64,000 nt of DNA from Neorhizobium tomejilense. Lineage in GTDB: Bacteria; Pseudomonadota; Alphaproteobacteria; Rhizobiales; Rhizobiaceae. Below the pieces are notes generated by a model. The model ran no database searches and had not been told where the DNA came from. It saw only the letters and a program-made list of their open reading frames with translations. Below, piece after piece: positions 60,950 through 64,000 of this stretch (position 1 is its first letter; the number at the start of each line of letters is the position of its first letter). The DNA lies in assembly GCA_002968845.1 (NCBI GenBank), contig PVBG01000015.1, forward strand, positions 1 through 64,000, in the 5' to 3' direction. The translations under genes and the position numbers were made by a program.

Positions 60950-63379
60950 ATGCTGGTCGCCCAGAACATCGGTCATCGACGCACGGCTGTTCTCGTCATA
61001 GGCACCGATGCGGCCAAGCTGGACCTCCCGCAGCTTCCAGCAGAAGACATCGAGCTTTCGGTTGTTCCAGGGTGCGACACCCTGGAGAACCTGCAAACGA
61101 TCGTGGAGGCGTCACAATCCCACCTGATCCTGCTCGACATTCAATTCGCAGACTTGTGCGGCGTCCAGATCTGCCGCCAGCTGAAACACAGCTCGGTGAC
61201 GTCTGAAATACCGGTGATCCTGGTCACTGCCGAGGGCGATATCGATGGAAGGATCGCAGGTTTTGGGGCCGGGGCGGCTGACTGTGTCTCCAGCACGATC
61301 GACAGCCGGGAACTTGGTGCGCGCCTCAACGCGCAACTCGCATCGAGCCGCAGCCGCAAGCAGGTTCTGAGCCAGGACGAACAGCTTCGGACCGCACTCG
61401 CCAGCATGAGCCAGGGCGTTTGCCTCTTCCATGCGGACGGTACATTGGCCTTGTCCAACCGTCGCTACGCCGAGGTTTACGGCGTCGACCCAGCCTTGAT
61501 CCATCCCGGGCAGTCGCTCGAAGACATCATCAAGCTGAGAGACGAAGTCGGAGCCGTTCCGAAGATGTCCATGGAGGAATACCTCGAATGGGCGCAGGAC
61601 ACGAACGCCGGCGCTTCGTCGCAAGTCTGGATAAGGGAACTTAAATCCGGCAAGGTCATCCGGGGCTGTCATCAGCGTACGGCTGACGGCGGATGGGTAT
61701 CGACGCATGAGGACGTGACCGAGGCGCGACTCGCCGAACGATCTCTTGCTGAAGCTCATGCGCAGGCCGAGCGCGCAGAGCAGGAGGCAAGAGCCGCCCA
61801 TGCACGCCTGCTGGCCGCCTTCGAAGTCGTCCCGGAAGGCCTGGCACTGTTCGATGAAGATGATCGATTTGTGATGTGGAACCGCCGCTACGAGCAGCTT
61901 TACGCCGATAGCGGTGCCCCCCTCGTCAAGGGCATGGGTTTCGAGGACAGACTTCGCAGCGGGCTGCAGCGTGGCCAGTATCCCGACGCGATCGGCCGCG
62001 AGGAGGAATGGCTGGCCGACCGATTGACTCGTCATGCGGAGCCAAACAGCGCCCATGAGCAGCGCCTGCCGGGGAACCGATGGGTCCGGATAGAGGAACG
62101 ACGCGTTTCCGGCGGCGGAAGCGTGGGGATCCGCGTCGACATCACGGATTTGAAGATGCGCGAGGCTTCCTTCCGGCTGTTGTTCGAAGGAAACCCCCTG
62201 CCGATGTGGGTTCAGGACCGGGAGAGCCTTCAATTTCTCGACGTCAACCAGGCGGCTCTTGATCACTACGGTTATGATCGCGACCTTTTTCTTTCCATGA
62301 CACTCCTGGACATCCTTTCACCGGAGGACCGGGAAAGAATGAAAACCGCGGTCCCGGGTACGGAGCATGTCAGCGACGCCAATCGTTCTCAGCGGCATCG
62401 GACGGCGTGCGGCGCCGAAATCGAGGTCTTTATCTATTCGAGCCAACTTGCCTTCGACGCCCATCCGGCCTCACTGATTGCCGCAGTCGACGTCACCGAG
62501 CGAAAACGCGCGGAAAGGGCGCTGCTTCAGCATCGCGACGATCTGGAGGAAACAGTGCGCAGCAGAACGGCGGAAATTGCCCGTCAGGCTGCGGAACTGG
62601 AACGGATGCTCGATCAGGAGCGGCAGGTCAACGAACTGCAGCGGCAATTCGTCTCCATGGCGTCTCACGAATTCCGGACACCGCTTTCGATCATCGATGG
62701 CGCGGCGCAACGTCTCGTTCGCCGCAAGAACGCGGTGACGCCGGAATTCATCGGTGAGAAGACGGAGCAGATCCGCAGCGCGGTTTCGCGAATGCTGGAA
62801 CTGATGGAAAGCATCCTCGCGGTTGGCCGCCTGGATCACGGCCACATCGACATCGTCCGCAAGCCATGCGCGCTGGGCGACATCATCAGGACCTGCAGTG
62901 CGCGGCAGGAAAGCATACGTAAATCGCACCGGTTCCTGCTCGATCTGGAGCGGCTTCCCTTAACGATTTACGGCGACGGTGCGGCGCTGGAGCAGGTATT
63001 CACCAATCTCTTCTCGAATGCGGTAAAATACGCGCCGGACTCTCCAGACGTCTATGTCACGGGGTGGCAGCAAAACGACTGTGTTCAGATTACCGTTCGC
63101 GACGAGGGCATAGGTATCGACGCGGACGACTTGCCCAAGATGTTCGGGCGCTATTTCCGGGCGAGAAGTTCATCCGGCATCGCCGGGACGGGTATCGGCC
63201 TCAACCTGGTGAAACAGGTGGTCGAGTTGCATCACGGCGAAATTCACGTGGACAGCATCAAGGGTGAAGGAACCGTGTTTACAATCAAGCTGCCGATCGC
63301 CACGCCTGAGCAAAGGGACAACGACGCGGCGCAGACGTTGACCGGTCAGATGGGCCTGCCGATCGAGGTCCAGACGTAA
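60950..63379 (+). CDS. PAS-sensor histidine kinase with degenerate N-terminal receiver
   Basis: The 809-aa cytosolic protein has an N-terminal receiver-like domain at about residues 10-130. LILLDIQFADLCGVQICRQL keeps the phosphoacceptor Asp, but the acidic pair and the conserved Lys (GAADCVSSTID) are missing. Two or three PAS domains follow at about 145-520 (LASMSQGVCLFHADGTLALS; VVPEGLALFDEDDRFVMWNR; FRLLFEGNPLPMWVQD), then a coiled coil. The kinase core has FVSMASHEFRTPLSIIDG (His near residue 573), NLFSNAVKYAP, DEGIGID and GTGIGLNLVK. ATG 60950 is chosen; the frame stays open to TTG 60836. No cognate response regulator is adjacent. Confidence 0.85.
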   Translation: MLVAQNIGHRRTAVLVIGTDAAKLDLPQLPAEDIELSVVPGCDTLENLQTIVEASQSHLILLDIQFADLCGVQICRQLKHSSVTSEIPVILVTAEGDIDGRIAGFGAGAADCVSSTIDSRELGARLNAQLASSRSRKQVLSQDEQLRTALASMSQGVCLFHADGTLALSNRRYAEVYGVDPALIHPGQSLEDIIKLRDEVGAVPKMSMEEYLEWAQDTNAGASSQVWIRELKSGKVIRGCHQRTADGGWVSTHEDVTEARLAERSLAEAHAQAERAEQEARAAHARLLAAFEVVPEGLALFDEDDRFVMWNRRYEQLYADSGAPLVKGMGFEDRLRSGLQRGQYPDAIGREEEWLADRLTRHAEPNSAHEQRLPGNRWVRIEERRVSGGGSVGIRVDITDLKMREASFRLLFEGNPLPMWVQDRESLQFLDVNQAALDHYGYDRDLFLSMTLLDILSPEDRERMKTAVPGTEHVSDANRSQRHRTACGAEIEVFIYSSQLAFDAHPASLIAAVDVTERKRAERALLQHRDDLEETVRSRTAEIARQAAELERMLDQERQVNELQRQFVSMASHEFRTPLSIIDGAAQRLVRRKNAVTPEFIGEKTEQIRSAVSRMLELMESILAVGRLDHGHIDIVRKPCALGDIIRTCSARQESIRKSHRFLLDLERLPLTIYGDGAALEQVFTNLFSNAVKYAPDSPDVYVTGWQQNDCVQITVRDEGIGIDADDLPKMFGRYFRARSSSGIAGTGIGLNLVKQVVELHHGEIHVDSIKGEGTVFTIKLPIATPEQRDNDAAQTLTGQMGLPIEVQT

Positions 63380-63467
63380 AAGTAACAACACGCGGCTCAG
63401 CGTGATTGCGGACCCCGGCTGTGATCGGCCGTCTTGTCCCCGGTCATCTGGGCCCTAGATCCGGCAC

Positions 63468-64000
63468 ATGGACGCTGAGCGAATCACAGGTTCTACCAAA
63501 TCGGCAAGCCCGTCTTCGCGGAAACCTCTCCAGAGGCCGAGCCCGGCCATTGTGGAACAAGTTGAGCGCCTACTGGGTGGGCGCACGCGGAATATCCGGC
63601 TCAATGGCGAGCTGGCCCGGCTTTTTCGCGAACGCTCCTGGCCGCAGACCGCCAAGATCATCCGCGCCTGGATGATCTGGGTCAGCGTGCTCGACGTCCT
63701 GACGTTGGGCCTCTACGCGATCCTGCTTCCGACCGAAACCGTGATGTCGATGCTTTGGCCGGCATCCATCCTTCCCCCCGCAGCTCTCGTCGCCGCGATG
63801 GTCTTTCTGCAGCCGCGCGCTTTGTGGCTGCAGGGAGTTTTCCTACTCTCGGCTGTGTTTTTCATCCTCCTGTCCGTAGCCCTGGTGGGCGTCAGCGCCG
63901 GTGGCGAGTTTTATGAGCGCCATCTGACCATCATGCTTTTTGTGGCCGTCACTGCCATCATCATATTCCCCATCCTGCTTGGCTGGGCCATGGCGATCGG
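63468..64000 (+). CDS. membrane protein, 3' end beyond the window (possible diguanylate cyclase N-terminus)
   Basis: An ATG at 63468 opens a frame that stays open to the window end. The first 45 residues are hydrophilic (VEQVERLLGGRTRNIRLNGE). Membrane segments follow (WMIWVSVLDVLTLGLYAILL; PASILPPAALVAAMVFL; VFLLSAVFFILLSVALVGVS; LTIMLFVAVTAIIIFPILLG). Such multi-helix sensor modules often precede GGDEF domains in rhizobia, and the block RSWPQTAKIIRAW reminds me of those proteins. The catalytic domain is outside the window, so the identity is tentative. The frame is missing a stop only because the sequence ends. Confidence 0.6.
   Translation, partial: MDAERITGSTKSASPSSRKPLQRPSPAIVEQVERLLGGRTRNIRLNGELARLFRERSWPQTAKIIRAWMIWVSVLDVLTLGLYAILLPTETVMSMLWPASILPPAALVAAMVFLQPRALWLQGVFLLSAVFFILLSVALVGVSAGGEFYERHLTIMLFVAVTAIIIFPILLGWAMAI

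Noticed and set aside
1..64000. CRISPR arrays, tRNA or rRNA genes
   Set aside because: I saw no spaced direct repeats of array type and no tRNA-like arm set; a tRNAscan-SE or CRISPR search would be decisive.

Overview
The window comes from a GC-rich alphaproteobacterium of the Rhizobium/Agrobacterium/Ensifer type, and looks like accessory DNA (a megaplasmid, a chromid or a chromosomal island) rather than core chromosome. The evidence is a second-type groESL pair, an usg-family protein, a DUF6894-type protein, an Hsp20 gene behind a ROSE-like leader, an ScpB relic of the kind found beside rhizobial integrases, and solute-transport operons that each carry their own regulator. No rRNA, tRNA or CRISPR array was seen.

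Region 1 (1-11.4 kb) is a decaying mobile or addiction zone. It holds two tyrosine-recombinase relics and a third, nearly complete integrase broken by one missing base. It also holds an scpB relic and two apparently intact PIN-domain toxin-antitoxin pairs (629-1643, 4758-5443). Two further toxin-antitoxin loci have an intact antitoxin and a broken toxin (6511-6974, 7096-7752). A broken SMI1/KNR4-like gene follows an unrecognised 437-aa gene, and a single-chain MNT-HEPN protein (10438-11346) closes the zone.

Region 2 (11.6-18.9 kb) is a LacI-controlled carbohydrate locus on the minus strand: Gfo/Idh/MocA oxidoreductase, sugar-phosphate isomerase, binding protein, two permeases and an ATPase. 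The divergent lacI-type gene sits beside 16-bp palindromic operators. Region 3 (19.1-23.9 kb) holds a rhodanese-ChrB fusion with a ChrA chromate transporter, a small membrane protein, and an exported MBL-fold protein divergent from a LysR regulator.

Region 4 (24.0-30.2 kb) is a hexuronate/aldonate locus: FadR-type regulator with a palindromic operator, TRAP transporter, L-idonate/L-gulonate 5-dehydrogenase-like enzyme and mannonate dehydratase UxuA. Region 5 (30.2-39.0 kb) is a stress and polysaccharide block: Crp-like regulator, Usg, groES-groEL behind a degenerate CIRCE, a GT4 glycosyltransferase, a glycogen-debranching-type glucosidase, and Hsp20 behind a heat-shock promoter and a ROSE-like RNA thermometer.

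Region 6 (39.0-48.4 kb) holds a second TRAP operon with an Ldh2-family dehydrogenase and a short-chain dehydrogenase. It is divergent from a GntR regulator with two winged-helix domains. Beside it are a glucarate dehydratase with its own FadR-type regulator and an orphan TctC-type binding protein. Region 7 (49.0-60.8 kb) carries a tannase/feruloyl-esterase-family protein, then a LysR gene divergent from an eight-gene run. That run has a peptide-type ABC transporter (with the two ATPases fused), a creatininase-family protein, an RraA-family protein, a gamma-glutamyltransferase and an N-formylglutamate-amidohydrolase-family protein, and looks like an uncharacterised catabolic pathway. The window ends with a PAS/histidine-kinase protein carrying a degenerate receiver and the start of a membrane protein that runs off the edge.
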